From Acanthoscelides obtectus (lineage: Eukaryota; Arthropoda; Insecta; Coleoptera; Chrysomelidae), in assembly GCA_963669975.1 (NCBI GenBank), contig CAVLJG010000007.1, positions 66,827,075 through 66,891,074 of the forward strand: a stretch of DNA of 64,000 nt. The letters are read 5' to 3'. The notes beneath the pieces are model-generated. The model saw nothing but the letters and a program-made list of their open reading frames with translations, was not told the origin of the DNA and made no database searches. The translations under genes were made by a program, and so were the position numbers. This document shows positions 1 to 12,044 of the stretch, one piece after another; position 1 is the stretch's first letter, and the number at the start of each line of letters is the position of its first letter.

Positions 1-165
1 ACCCATCAGGCACGGCTGATAGTTATACTTCATTGGCAGCATATTCAGTAATAATGTTCTCACATAGCAAATATTACTTATTTTATACACATGCAGACCA
101 TATTCATCCAGATGCGATCCTGCTACGTAACCAACTTTCTTTCACATCTCAGAGATAAACACTAC
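1..165. repeat. Dispersed repeat fragment, inverted copy at 62.28-62.44 kb
   Basis: This stretch (cattggcagcatattcagta, then tatacacatgcagacca and catccagatgcgatc) reappears as the reverse complement at about 62280-62440 with scattered changes. No reading frame is convincing. It is an old interspersed repeat and is probably not part of the neighbouring gene. Confidence 0.6.
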
Positions 166-360
166 AGACTACTCGGCTTTCTTCAACCAACAATGAATGT
201 CGAGTCTTTTTTGACGTTTTTTAGGTTTTTTACATAATACACCTTGCCGGTGACATTTTTACTTTTATGCATGCCGTGCGGAAAAGTGGGACTTTCAGCA
301 CGCTGGTAGAAAAACCAACTTTTATCGTATTATGAATCTATATTTTTTTCCATCTACAGG

Positions 361-702
361 TGGTCGATGACATGTTTATCCGTCATCAAGACGACTCTGA
401 AGACAAAAACGGCCTGAAAGAAGTACGGAAATCAGAGCGCATGTGCAAAGGGAAGAGGTACGAGATGTTTATGGTTGAGGGAAAACTCTTGGGCAACCGT
501 AGAGAGACGAAATTCGTGCAGAGGAACCGCATCGACACCAAGATCGAAATGGAACTGAACGCCATCAATAACAATAAACCTGAAACACCAAAGCTAGATT
601 TAGGGAACACCATTAAACGCTTGGCTGAGCGCACCAATGTCAAGATCGATCTAATTGATGGTCAGAGTGAGAATCTTACAAATACAAATGTCAATACTAT
701 GG
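361..702 (+). CDS. bbx: BBX-like HMG-box transcription factor, internal exon of the C-terminal region
   Basis: Internal exon with acceptor tctacag before 361 and donor GTGAGT at 703. It reads from the first base (V-V-D-D-M...) for 114 codons and ends one base into a codon. The segment around SERMCKGKRYEMFMVEGKLL resembles the conserved CKG-x-Y-x-x-x-x-EG-x-L block in the C-terminal half of vertebrate BBX (an HMG-box nuclear DNA-binding protein); this comparison is from recalled knowledge of the family. The HMG box itself would lie in exons left of the window. The exon is hydrophilic and Lys/Asn-rich, with no membrane segment. Its phase-1 end matches the next exon exactly (G + AC gives Asp). 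The name rests on three short blocks shared by exons 361-1679, so the family call is good but not proven. Confidence 0.75.
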
Positions 703-862
703 GTGAGTAAAATATTTACGTTCAAAATTCCATTTGTTCCTAACCCAAAATAGGTCACGTGGAATGATTCCGCGGAAGCCACCAACCAAGCATATTTTCC
801 TTCTCTTTGGATGACCATATGACTTTTCTTCTATTTTTTGCTAGATAAATATTTTTTCGTAG

Positions 863-1083
863 ACTTTTTGAACCAAACTACCGCTGAAAACCTCAAAAGG
901 ACTCGCAGCATATCGGAAACGTCAGAGAGTAACAATAATAACAAGAGTGCGCTGCCAAACTTCAACTTGGACCTGAGGATTTCTCACTTACCTTGTCTCA
1001 GCTACGATGAGTTCACTTCTAGAAAACGTGAGAGCAAGAAACGCAAGATACGGGCGAAAACTGACGGAGAATCCCGACACAAG
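863..1083 (+). CDS. bbx: BBX-like HMG-box transcription factor, penultimate exon
   Basis: Acceptor tttcgtag before 863 and donor GTAAGA at 1084. The first two bases complete the Asp codon begun in exon 361-702; 73 whole codons follow, so the exon ends in phase 0. It encodes a Ser/Asn-rich stretch, then LPCLSYDEFTSRKRESKKRK. This matches the position and style of the LP..SP.TFDRK..PxPRKKKK block of BBX, with a strongly basic, nuclear-localisation-like tail at about residues 54-66 of the exon. The open frame before it (from 842) is intronic read-through. Confidence 0.75.
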
Positions 1084-1239
1084 GTAAGAATTAGATACAT
1101 TTTGTATATTGTATTTTTCTGTTTTTGGGTACAACTTTTTATGCCGCTGCGAACAAGAAAACTTGCTTTCTTTGGTGGACTTTACAGAATAAGATTTATT
1201 TTACTAGATTCTAATTGTAAAATGAAAAATCGGCATTAA

Positions 1240-1440
1240 GAGAAGAGCCATAGACTCGGAGGAAATTGTCATAGCAGTATTTTTGGATTGGAAAAGGGCA
1301 TTTGACACAATTGATAGGGATATTTTGTTAGGTACATTGAAGGTATATGGTATATCAGGAATGTTTTAGGCTGGTTTAAAAATTATTTGTCTAAAAGTAT
1401 GAACAGTGAAAATTGAATTGAATGAAAGATTAGCACCTGT
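1240..1440 (+). pseudogene. Non-LTR retrotransposon reverse-transcriptase fragment in the BBX intron
   Basis: Between the last two BBX exons the + strand reads EEIVIAVFLDWKRAFDTID, then RDILLGTLKVYGISG. This is the first catalytic block of a LINE reverse transcriptase (FLDxxKAFDTIDRDILL type). The frame then breaks at a stop. Only about 60 codons survive, so it is a short dead insertion and not an exon. Confidence 0.7.
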
Positions 1441-1499
1441 TTATAATTATACTGTTTATGTAGCTAAGCGTGCTAAATAGATCTTTCTACTACTAATAG

Positions 1500-1679
1500 G
1501 TTTCAAAAATGGAAGCTCAGCCAGTAGGATCGAAAAAGCGCAAGAATAAACAGAGCATTACTCATCTAAGCAAGAGTGAAGAGGATGAGGCAGGTTTGAG
1601 TGGAGACTTGCTCGGCTTGGCAACACTGGCCGAGGTAGCGGCCAATACGGAAAAAATCAACGAACAACTATCAGAGTGA
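1500..1679 (+). CDS. bbx: BBX-like HMG-box transcription factor, last coding exon
   Basis: Acceptor ctaatag before 1500, phase 0 after the exon ending at 1083; 59 codons and a TGA stop at 1677-1679. It carries two blocks typical of the BBX C-terminus: VGSKKRKNKQSITHL, then after an acidic spacer LLGLATLAEVAANTEKI (the 'xxLAALAEVAA' motif). These two blocks in this order are the strongest support for the family call. The gene enters from the left edge; its promoter and HMG box are outside the window. The 3' UTR follows, with AATAAA-type hexamers near 2460 and 2503 that could serve in polyadenylation. Confidence 0.8.
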   Translation, partial: VSKMEAQPVGSKKRKNKQSITHLSKSEEDEAGLSGDLLGLATLAEVAANTEKINEQLSE

Positions 1680-4262
1680 TATAGTATTAAAAAAAGGGAT
1701 CATATGCTCAGAGATAATGACACGTTTTGTGGTACGTTCTAGAAAGTTGGATATTTTTTCATATAATACTGCCTTGTGTCTTCTGAACTAGGTATATACA
1801 TTTGAGGGAGGGATATCTGGACTTAGCCTTCAGGATTATTCTCTAATGTTTGCCTAAAATAATCTTTCTTACATTTTATAGTAGCGGCAGATTGAAGATG
1901 CACTTCTAAAGTTTGACAAACACCTTCCAATCAAATTTTCTCATTCAACTTGTCCTAAGCAAGCATGATGAAAAAATATGTTGCCTAAACATGCTTCTCG
2001 ATTCTATACAATTTTATCAGCCATTAGCTGCACATGTTCCATGCAGACCTAAAATATTTTGTTTTGAAGAACTGTTCAACTTCTAGCCTTATTATTTTAC
2101 AGAGTATAGTTACTTATATAATTCTATTAATATTGAACAGTAACTATGATATACCATTATATAAAGGTTTACATGATTAAATATTTTTGACAGAATATAG
2201 GAATGAAAGTACTATTATAAATAGTCATACCAATTGTACTTATTTTTATTTTATCCTCCATCTCTATACAAAAACGTACCAGAAAATGTGACCGATCTTT
2301 GGAGCGCAAATTTTTACCTATATTTCGTTTCTCTTGATTGTTTTGGGCGATTTCCAACATTTATTGGCATTATTTGAATACCAAAATCTATATGCATGTG
2401 CCTGAGTTATCATATTTATTAGCTTTGAAAGAGGTGGTAGATTCATTCCAACTACTCAAAATAAATCAAAAGGAATAAGTTATTCTACCAAATCAAAAGT
2501 GCAATAAAGCTCTCCTGAATTGAGGATCAAAAACACAATTTAATATATATTTCCTCTTATGTAGTACCGTTTTTGATGAATTAATCACCTTTTTCACTGT
2601 TTTTAGAAACAAAACAACTGTTTTTTTTTTATTTTATTAAGGACTATTAAATGAGTATGATAGAATGATCGGTTATATTTGGTATGCATCTATCACCACA
2701 AAATCTTTCAACTTGAACGTTTATAGTAAGAAATTTTAAACGCAAGCAATAAAGTGATGGTCCATAATTTTACCAATTATTGACTTTTACGCGTTTCGAC
2801 TTACGCCTTATATATCGCGGCTATGTGGTTTAAAAAATAAACAACAGCAAGGCTAATACACCTATTTGTTATGTTTGTGGAGGTTTTATTTGTTGTATAT
2901 GCATTTTATGAGAATATATACATATATATGTCTAAAATTGTTATGTAGAGATCCTTACAACTAATTTTATATTTGTGATCTTGAAAGTTAGTGTTATAGA
3001 CTTGTGAGCACAGCATTCAAAAATAAAAATTATTGAAACACAAGGCTTTATGATAGAATATTTGTTCGTTGCACAGTTATTGTTTTTAGATTCTATGCTC
3101 ACAGGACTGTTGAAATATTATTGTTTTCTTTATATTTGTTTATGTTTGGTTTTTGTTATATTCATATGTATATGTTAACCATCTAATAATAAGTATACCA
3201 AATCATCTTCAATAATTATTATTTTAATAGTCTTATTTTTATGCTACTTTGCTATATTTCAAATCGCAGAATAGCATTCTGTTTAATTGTATGTTTTTTT
3301 TGTTTGTTTGTTTGTTTATGATCTGATTTATCCTGTTTGTAGACTTGGGTTACCTTATAAAGGAAGTGACAAAAAATATGTTTTGGTAAGTCCAATCTGT
3401 TGAAATATGTAAAAAAAATCATCTTTGAAGTTTGTTTCACAGGACCTATTCTTTTGTGTTTTGAAACCTTCTACAGACCGGAATGGCTATGGACTGAAGA
3501 TATTTTTAACATCACGAATCATTAATTTTGAATTGTATTTCTTGTTTGTCTTCCACTTATGCACCTGAGCATTACGAAATCAATAGAAACGTTGGTTTTC
3601 AATAATGATTGTTTTTTCATTATTTTATTATTGTCTGATTATGCATGTGAAAAATATTTCAGTGCATACAAATTTTTAACTCTTAAATTTGGTCACCTTT
3701 ATACTGACATTTTCATCTCAAGGTGATTTACTTTTCTTTGCGTTGCTCTCTGGGGACGTAACAATTTGCATCGGCACTTAAAAGTAACTAAAAAATAATT
3801 TTTGATCTAAAGTAAGTACTTTCATAAATCATCATTTGGCGTAGGTGTAACTAACATCCAACATATCATTCATATTTACTTGTAAGTTAATTTTTATGAA
3901 GTTGTGCTTAGAATTAAGAGTCATCGCAAAGGAAAGTAAGACTACTATAGATTCGATTTGTGTTTGGAACTTTTTATTTCTAGGATGTGTAATTATCGTC
4001 TGTTACATTGTTATATGCAAAGCTGGGTTTTTAATATCGATATGATACAGCAGTAGGGAAAATAGTATGTGCAACACTTCATCATTTTGTTGGCTGTTTG
4101 AAACAATATTTTTTTGTAGCTGGTAATTATTTTAGATTAATATCACGGCTCAATATTCCTAAATCTCAAAAAAAAAGAATAACCTGATATCACTTCTGAT
4201 GTTGAGTTTTTGAATCGGAATTTTTAACCTAAATGATCGTTAGTTCGCAATATCAGCTTATA
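1680..4262. other. BBX 3' UTR and AT-rich intergenic DNA
   Basis: No exon, RNA gene or recognisable transposon was found. It contains A/T-rich sequence, a short TTTG run near 3297-3318 and several AATAAA hexamers. The first several hundred bases are probably BBX 3' untranslated region. The short frames in it have no family signature. Confidence 0.5.
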
Positions 4263-5598
4263 GACTAATCATATTAGCAAATATCACCGAAATAATCGTA
4301 AAGTCTGGTTTTATTGGTGCAAGTTGTCAAAGAGGATATTTAAAACATGGACGCATAAAAATAGCGCACCAATTTTTGTGGGAAAACTTTTTATCCGACA
4401 ACAAAGAATGAGAAAACGTGTTGACAGGAACGAAAAAACTTTCAAAATAAGATTTTTAGATATTTATGAGACCTACAAAATGAGACCATACGTAAAAAGA
4501 TCCGACTAATAGCAAAAATGTTATGGCCGAAAAACGAGGCAAAAACTTGTTGGTAATGCGACGATAATTTCACGCAACTTCTTGAAATTCTTCAAATTCA
4601 TAGGATTCATTCTTCTAAATAACAACAACAAAATTGGAGTATATTGGTCAAGCAGTTTTTTGAGAACTTATTTCTATTGGTTTATCCCAAAACACCTGTT
4701 TTCCGGCCACCACTACTAGTTTATTGAGCCATATACAGGGTCCGTTCAAACAGTATTTAATAGCAAAACACACGTGTTTACCTTGCCGATATGAATCACA
4801 AACCGTTCCGAAAGGTAAATATGTTATTTTTATGCGAAAAACAAAGGTTACGTTTTTTTCTTCTAAACGAATTCAAACATTTCGTATTTGTGAGTAATTG
4901 AACAAATGCGCTACGATATTCGAAAAACATACGTTACTATACACATTCTACAACAAACCGGGTGTGTCTATCATCTTTTGTTGCGAATTACTCCCAAATA
5001 CGAAACGTATACGTATCCCATCGTTTTTTGCATAAAAATAACATTTATCTTCCGGAATGGTTTGCGATTCATATCGGCAAGGTAAACTAGTGTATTTTGC
5101 TATAAAATGCCCTTTGAACTAAACCTGTATATTGCTCAATAAACTAGTAGTGATAGCCGGAATACAGGTGTTTTGGGATAAACAATTACAAATTTTTACA
5201 AACTGCTTGACCAATCTACTCCAATTTTGTTGTGGTTTTTGAAAAATTTAAAGTATCTGCGATAAACCATCGTCGCATTACCAACAAGTGCCAATACTTG
5301 CGGTTTGCCTCCGTTTTCGGCCACAACTTTTTTGCTATTAGTCGGATTTTTTTAAGTGTGGTCTCATTTTGTAGGTCTCATAAATACCTAAAAATCTTAT
5401 ATGAAGAGTTATTCCGTTCCTGCCAACACTTTCTATTGAATCCCATTCTTTGTTGTCGAATAAAAAGTTTTCCCACAAAAATTGGTGTACCCATTTTATG
5501 CGTCCATGTTTTAAATACCCCCTTGAACAAGCAGCAATTAAAACAGACTTAACAATTATTTCGCAAACCAGAGGTATTTTCGTCTAATATGATTAGAC
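4263..5598. mobile_element. Hairpin (foldback) DNA element, family 'FB-A', full-length copy
   Basis: The left part (from ctaatcatattag, through aaacatggacgcataaaa and tttttgtgggaaaac) returns as its reverse complement on the right (gttttcccacaaaaattg, gcgtccatgttttaaatac, gtctaatatgattagac). The arms are about 400-600 bp with a poorly paired centre near 4930. Termini carry the near-palindrome GTCTAATCATATTAGAC. No transposase is encoded. Further copies or single ends lie at 21845, 24367, 26147, 32180, 36592, 50428, 56700, 59985 and 60555. This is a non-autonomous family and one of the most frequent repeats here. Confidence 0.8.
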
Positions 5599-6890
5599 AT
5601 TAAAAAGCAACTCTTTTGTGATACAAAAGAAAAAATTTATGCAATATGGTTGACGCGCTCCATAAAATGCCAAGAAAGCATTAAAAAGTTACAACACCCA
5701 TTTTAGGTTGATGATATTTTAGAATCATATTCTTGCATGCACCTATCTATTTTCTTACTGCTATGTATTTACAAAATGTAAGTACCTTGGATTTCTCTTT
5801 TACCTGTTTTGCTATTAAAACTAGGCCTTAGAAGAAGCGACCAAATACGTAGTTTTAGGGTTATATACGAGATATATTTTATAACAAGATACGCCTTATA
5901 GTCTTAGAAATATTGGAATAATCACATTAATATATCCAGTAACATTATTTAAGGAAAAGATATTCTAATTACATCGCGAGTGATTTGTCCTGACCAATAT
6001 TTCAATATCTGGCAATTATTAGTTGCTGTGTCGCCGATTTTTGATAGAACATTTGGAAAACCGTGTGTTTAGTTTTTACAAAATATAAGATGAAAAATGA
6101 AAGCTGAGAGAGAAACTTTTCTTTAGCTGCTCAAAAGACCTCATATGCTAGCCACATTTTATTATTTTTCAGATCAAAGCTTAGTATATGATTTTTATGT
6201 ATGAATCGGTTTTCCATTAGTTCTTATATCATTGCGACAAAAAAAAAATGAAAGGAAGGTTGTTGTGTACCAATAAAATGTTGAAGATTTTTCAAAGGAA
6301 TTGCAAGGATATAGAAAGTGATTGGATTGTGATATACTTTATTTTTGTATATTGTGCGGCGAGGGATAAGAGTTTTATTTATGATAATTGTATAGATACC
6401 GTGCCTTTTATTTATTTCATTCAGAGTTTATGCCTATAGAGAATCATTAAATATGTATCAATTTTAATAAACCTTTATTAAATATTTTTGTAGTATAGTT
6501 TTTCCTCCCCGATTCTATACCTGATACAAAACCCGTATTGACTGCGTGGTAAAAATATTCTTATTGTAGCTGGAACAAAAATGACGAAATTCATGGAAAC
6601 TGAAAAAAGTGGCGTCAATTAGGTTTGCTCTACACTTCCCACGCAACACCGTTATCAGTTCATAAACCATTATGCTCAGCACAAGTTACACTATTAAAAG
6701 ACAGGGCCATCGACCTTAAATCCTGGATAGAGGATAATTACTATGCTTTCGTTCATTGTCCCAGAGACCAAACCTAGACTGTGCTGATGAGTTGCCAACG
6801 TCGCGTCGCCACCAGTTATACTGGACACATACGAACGCCAGCCCGGCTGTTGAACTTGGCAGACGCAGGACGCTTGCCAAATACATGTTT
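5599..6890. other. AT-rich intergenic DNA, no gene seen
   Basis: There are no splice-bounded exons and no domain-bearing frames. The stretch 6755-6890 is GC-richer than its surroundings and open on both strands, but resembles no family known to me. Nothing else is identifiable. Confidence 0.4.
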
Positions 6891-7652
6891 AGTTTTAAGG
6901 ACAATTGTACGGGGCAACCTATGCTGTGTGAAATAGTACGACAAAAAAATAGGGACGGTAGGCAAAGGGCAGATCTACAACATACCAATAAATCACCCTA
7001 GTAAAAGATTCACTGTTTTTGAGATATTAATTTTTTTCGCTCTTTTTTTAATCTATCTTTTGTTGGTGTGCCTTGCAAAATATTCTCAGATAGTTGGTCA
7101 GCAATTTGAAATATTATTTTCGATAAATACAAGTAGGTAAACTCAATTTTGGTTTCCAGCAATGAAATAAAAATGTATAGTTTGGCAAACGGATCTGCAA
7201 CATCGGGGTATCGGTGAGGGGAAAGCAAAACATGGCTGGTTTCATTCATAAAATGCCAGCGGCGTGCGGTTCTTTATAAAAGTTTGGGATTATTTCATAA
7301 TTGGTTTAAATTTAGTAAACTATACGTTTATGTTTCACTTTAAATTTGGGGAGTATCTCAATAAGCCCACAATGATATGGAGCATTGTCCATAATAATAA
7401 ATAAAGTCTCGGGTAAACTCAAAAATAGCTGTATCTCTACAATCTACACCATGTAAAAAAACACTTGAGTTTGTTTCTACACTTCAACAAACGGAAAAAT
7501 GTCTACTCACTTCCCAAAATTGCCACAATTCAAAAAATCATGATAACTGCGCGATTTAAAACCTAAATCAAGCTAGCGTTTTTGTCAAAGCCGTAAATAA
7601 AATATATTTTTCAAATACAAATAGATACTTAACGTGGTTTTTTACCTTGAGA

Positions 7653-7654
<2 letters not shown>

Positions 7655-7682
<28 letters not shown>
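7655..7682. repeat. AT dinucleotide microsatellite
   Basis: About fourteen AT units between the left inverted repeat and the 3' end of the Tc1-like transposase. Similar TA/AT runs occur at 43408-43430 and 45942-45970. Confidence 0.9.
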
Positions 7683-7684
<2 letters not shown>

Positions 7685-7954
7685 CATTCGTGATCTTATA
7701 ATATGCTCATTTACTTTAAAAAGTGCCACAAGCCGAAACATGACCAGAATTAATTTTTATTTTATAATCCGCATCTTTCTGGATTCCTATTGTTGCAATT
7801 TTGGACTGTTGATGAGGATATTTCTAGAGCATCTGTGTCGCTTAAGTAGAAACAAAGAACTTTAAACACATTTCATATCCGTTTAACTTATAACCTCTGT
7901 AATAAATAATACTTACATTATACAGCATTTCAAAATTACATTTCACCTATTGAA

Positions 7955-8256
7955 TTAGCATTGGTGTTCGTCAACTTCATCATTATCATCATCGTCACTG
8001 TCGTCATCAGTTTCGCTGTCGTCATCTTGCCCTATAGTTATTATAACTGGTTCCATTTCCTCCATAAATTTAAGCTTTGCCCAAGCTAATTCTATTGGGT
8101 TTAGCTCGCATAAATAAGGAGGTGTTCTTAGAGGAGTATGTCCATGTGATCTTATGATCCGATCAACTACATAATTTTTTTGGTTGTCAGGGGGCTTATG
8201 AAGTAAGACCAGATCGAACAAGTCAAATTTTCTGGCAGTTGCCTCATGATTTATGC
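7955..8256 (-). CDS. Tc1-like transposase, exon 4 (third catalytic residue, acidic tail)
   Basis: Acceptor attttatag before 8256; the G left by exon 3 plus GC gives Gly, then INHEATARKFDLFDLVLL. It contains NPIELAWAKLK, where the Glu is the likely third member of the DDE triad, and ends with an Asp/Glu-rich tail of about 25 residues (DDDSETDDDSDDDD) before the stop at 7955. The assembled protein would be 407 residues, normal to long for Tc1 relatives; the acidic tail is unusual. Confidence 0.7.
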
Positions 8257-8315
8257 CTATAAAATATTTTATTGTATAGTTTGATATGTACATGCATGTT
8301 TTGAGTCATAAGTAC

Positions 8316-8585
8316 CTTTCTTTGTCAACCAGGCCATTATATCTTTTTTCGAAGATGATTTTGTCGGGGTTTTATCTTCCTGGACGGAATGATATGGAGC
8401 ATTGTCAAATACTATAACCGAATTGGCAGGTATATTCGGGAGGAGTTTTTCTGTGAGCCAGCGTGTGAAATTTTCCCGATTCATCTAACAGTGGTAATCG
8501 CCTGTAGCTAATCCCGCCTTAAATATCAAACAGGCATTGTCAACAAATCCATTTTCTGAACCTGCATGCACTATAATGAGTCGAC
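8316..8585 (-). CDS. Tc1-like transposase, exon 3 (second catalytic Asp; one in-frame stop)
   Basis: Acceptor tattttag before 8585, donor GTACTT after 8316. It reads RLIIVHAGSENGFVDN, then the TGDYH block, then VIVFDNAPYHSVQ with the second catalytic aspartate. A TAG at 8485-8487 interrupts the frame where the related copy at 19.7-21.0 kb has Glu (YHEEM), consistent with a single GAG-to-TAG change. If real, this stop inactivates an otherwise intact protein. Confidence 0.7.
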
Positions 8586-8662
8586 CTAAAATATACAAGA
8601 CGATTATATAATATGTTACAAATCAGAGTTAAATTTAACATATATATAGCATTTTTGCTTAC

Positions 8663-9246
8663 CTGTAGAACCTATACTGCTTATTACACCAGAAACAGTT
8701 TTGCTCTGCCAGCATTTTTTGAAAGTCAAGTCATTGTCCACCCAGGTTTCGTCCAAATAAACTATATTGCGCCCTTCTTCACGATATCTACGTATTTCAC
8801 GGATGTATTTGTACCTCCATTGCAATATATTGGGCCTCTCCATCAAAACTTTTCTTTTATTTTGACATTTGCGCCAAAAAAAACCATTTGATTTTAATAA
8901 ACTCCTGAGAGTTTCCCTAGAATAGGGGAAATTTGAGTCTTCTCGCAACTTTTGTAATAACTTCCTAGTTGTCGGGACAACTTTATATTCAAGATAAAAT
9001 CTGTTTATCAAATGTCTAATAATCTGAAAATCAAAATCTTCATCTTTCTCAACAAGAGACTGACGCGGTCTGTTTTTTCCGGGACTGGATAACATTTTAT
9101 TCGGGTTATTTTCTAGTCTTTCTTTATCTTCGTTATGAATTTTCCTAACAGAAGATACTCCGACTCCGGTATAAAGGGACACCCTATCAAGCTTACGTTT
9201 AAGCGGCAACCTGAGGGAATTGTTTGCCGCTTCCTCATCGCAAACC
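8663..9246 (-). CDS. Tc1-like transposase, exon 2 (DNA-binding region and first catalytic Asp)
   Basis: Acceptor ttatag before 9246; donor GTAAGC after 8663. It encodes about 194 residues: paired-like helix-turn-helix DNA-binding region (VGVSSVRKIHNEDKE; then RETLRSLLKSNGFFWRK) and the first catalytic aspartate in NIVYLDETWVD. The phase-1 end joins exon 3 as Gly-Arg-Leu-Ile-Ile-Val. No internal stop is present. The open frame runs past the donor for a few codons, which is intron read-through. Confidence 0.75.
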
Positions 9247-9350
9247 CTATAAATAATCATCAGAATGTTAGCTCAGCATTTCCTTGTTTTTTATTTATAT
9301 TCAGACTCAGTCGTCAAAAACTACAATTATTGCATATTATTATTACTAAC

Positions 9351-9418
9351 CTATAAACATTCGCAATCACTTCTCTTGTTTGGCTATGAAGCGTCTTTCC
9401 GCGAGTAAATTGGTTCAT
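9351..9418 (-). CDS. Tc1-like transposase, exon 1
   Basis: ATG at 9418 starts M-N-Q-F-T-R-G-K-T-L, 22 codons plus two bases, ending at a GT donor (gttagt). The leftover AG plus the G opening the next exon gives Arg in frame. It opens the first helix-turn-helix of the DNA-binding region. The start is chosen because it is the only ATG spliceable in frame to exon 2 and because the 5' flank then runs to the inverted repeat. Confidence 0.65.
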
Positions 9419-10235
9419 TTTAAAAAAATAATACTAAAACGAATAACAATATCAAATAACAAAACACTAAACTATTCAAAAACACACAGCACTAAACATA
9501 CAAACTTAATAGAACAATAAATAGTTAACAATAATAGTTGTAAAACTCATATACGACAATTAACGGAGATAAAACCTACGCCACTGGACTTTTCAATAGT
9601 ATGGATATTCTAAGAAAGGAGCAAAAAATTGTCTGGGACGCTACCCAATAGGGAGTCGAATTTTCTCATGGCGACAAAACATGTGAGGATATCCGCCAAT
9701 CAGATTCGTTTAGGCGGTGTCCAATATACCTTTCGGGTGGTTGTTGCCAGCTCAACCGATGTAGATAAGATCTTTGGAAAAATGTTTACTTATAATACGA
9801 TTCAGTAGTAAAAAATAGTTAGTAAATACAAATAGAGCTAACAACCCATTAAAATTCTCAGTATTTTGAATTAATATTTTTTGGAATTGTGAAAAATCGA
9901 TTTTCAAATCATTGAAATTACTTTTATTATTATTATTGCTTTTTTGTAGTTAAATTTGGCAATATCGAATATTTTCGGTCGCATTCCTTTCGCTGTTGCA
10001 GATCCGTTTGCCAAACTATACTAGACTGCTACTGCAAAGTAATGCGATAAAGTATCTGCTTAATCAGCAACAAAGGATGGATTAAACGAGGAAATTTATC
10101 GGAAAAGTAAAAAAAAATTGATATCTCAAAAACAGTGAAACTTTTACTAAGGGTGTGATTTTTAGGTATGTTGTAGATCTGCCTTTAGCCTATCTTCCCC
10201 ACTTTTTTGTCGTACTATTTACCGGACACCCTGTA

Positions 10236-10300
10236 TGTCTAATAGGTTAAAAAAATAAATATGCTCATGTCTAATAGGTTAAAAAATAAATATGCTCTGC
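10236..10300. repeat. Direct tandem repeat, two copies of about 32 bp
   Basis: TGTCTAATAGGTTAAAAAA followed by TAAATATGCTC occurs at 10236 and again at 10268, differing by one A. It adjoins the right tip of the Tc1-like element, so the duplication may have arisen at the insertion junction. Confidence 0.7.
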
Positions 10301-11403
10301 TTTCGTCCGTCCGATCAAAGATATCCAACCATAGACAGCTGTTTCTCTACTTCTTGGCTACTCCTCAGCATGGTCTAGATTTGGATCTGCCCGACAACAA
10401 ACGAAAGCAATAGTAGCTATACACTATACAAAAGAGTAAAACAGTGATTGGCAGCAAAGAAAGTATAATTATGTTAATATGTAACATTTTATTAGAAACT
10501 TTATAACCATATGTATTTTAATAAACACATCAGTGATAATGGAAAATATGATTACGGATTATGGATGCTTAAGTTAAATATAAACTCATATAATCAATAG
10601 CATATAATAATAATTTAATTTTATTATTTAGAATTAGTTATTTTGTAATCACTAGTTGATGGAATTACAAATGGAAGGGCTTCCAAAAGTTCAACAATGC
10701 AACACAAGACGTGCATAGTAAGATGACTAATTTTAAAACTACTTTACAATACAATCAGCGATGAATATGTATTTGTATATTTGTAATAATTAAGACTAAA
10801 TTTGAATGTACAACATCAATGGATATTTTTATCTTGTTTCAATTCAAATGCAATTATTTAATACAATACAACTAGAGCGAAGCAAACTATAACCTAATTA
10901 TAGAATCATTTCAGCAACATGCATTTTGTCTGGAAAAACAAATGTAGATACTGATTTTGAATAAATTAGTGAAGTTTTACAACTTTCTAATAATGGTTAT
11001 GTGTATTCTGTATCTTGGTACAATTTCTCATTTATTGGAAAATACAACATGTATGGCAATATTCATCAATTGGAGCTAACAAATTACAACTGCAGGCAAT
11101 ATTAAAAATATTTCAGTAGAAAATAGAATTAACGCGTTACCCTTGAAACATGTATGTGATGTGTCTCTATAAATTTGGCACTGTGTCTGTGTTTTGTCGC
11201 TGTTGCAAAAATGCATAATACTACATTTTTAGATTTAGTGCAGCCTCACGTAACTTTAATAGATTTTGAAAATGAACTCAAGATTTGCGCCTTTATAGTT
11301 ATTGTTTACTCGTATCAATCAAAATATATGCATAAGTGATACAATAAATGGTAAGAACCACACATGGTCTATTATACCTGATAGGTACCAACAAGTGGAT
11401 AAT
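10301..11403. other. AT-rich intergenic DNA, no gene seen
   Basis: No coding, RNA or clear repeat structure was found in these roughly 1.1 kb. Short frames lack any family signature. Confidence 0.4.
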
Positions 11404-11987
11404 ACAGAGTGATTCAGAAAACAGGCAATGTTTTTAAAATAGAAAGTTTCAAAAACAAGACGGAAAGTTTATATAAACTTAAGTCACACAAAGCGCCCTT
11501 TTTGAGATACAAGGTTCTTAAAATTTCAACTCTGAAATCGAAAAAAAAATCTTTGGAATAGACTTGAAATTCTGTACATGTAGTAACAGCATGTCCAATG
11601 CGCACAAAAATGTTCGTGGCTCATGGTACACCAGTGGCATTAATAATCAGAAATTCAGAGTCCAGCAGAAGTAAACAGAAATTTTCTATTCCCCTGACTC
11701 TTTCAAACATCTATTGCACTTTACACTAAAACATTCAATTGTACACACACTATCTTGTGATTTTTTTGTCAGTATTACCCCCTAAGAAAAATTGGTTTCA
11801 ATATTTGAGGTAACATCCCATTTCATCGTAGCATTATTTGAACAATATTCATGTTTTGTTCTTATTCAGTCTCATCAGTAGCGTAGAAATTTACAACACC
11901 CTGTATCTTGGTAATGGAACATTTTAAGACCTTTTTTATTTGGATGCTCTTTTTACTTTAAAAATATATTTTTCTGAATCACCTTAC
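11404..11987. mobile_element. MITE with GTGATTCAGAAAA inverted termini
   Basis: The left tip gtgattcagaaaa (11409) and right tip tttttctgaatcacc (about 11975-11985) are inverted copies enclosing about 580 bp of non-coding sequence. A related tip, ggtgattcagaatg, occurs at 16674. No transposase is present, so it is non-autonomous. Confidence 0.6.
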
Positions 11988-12044
11988 GGCTTACTAAGTT
12001 CAAACTGATAAGTGGGTAAGGCGCTCAAGTGCTTTTGTACATAT

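Larger units (their letters stand above)
6905..10235 (-). mobile_element. Tc1/mariner-superfamily transposon with long terminal inverted repeats
   Basis: About 300 bp at the left end (from about 6905, through tagtacgacaaaaaaatagg and cagatctacaacatacc to about 7215) is repeated inverted at 9995-10235 (ggtatgttgtagatctgcc, tttgtcgtactatttaccgg, ending ACACCCTGTA). The body carries a four-exon transposase on the - strand. The right tip is the cleaner one; the left tip has diverged. A second relic of the same transposase family lies at 19727-21025. Confidence 0.75.

Noticed and set aside
7955..9418. Domesticated host gene (because of introns)
   Set aside because: Long terminal inverted repeats surround it and an in-frame stop interrupts it; a transposon with introns explains it better.
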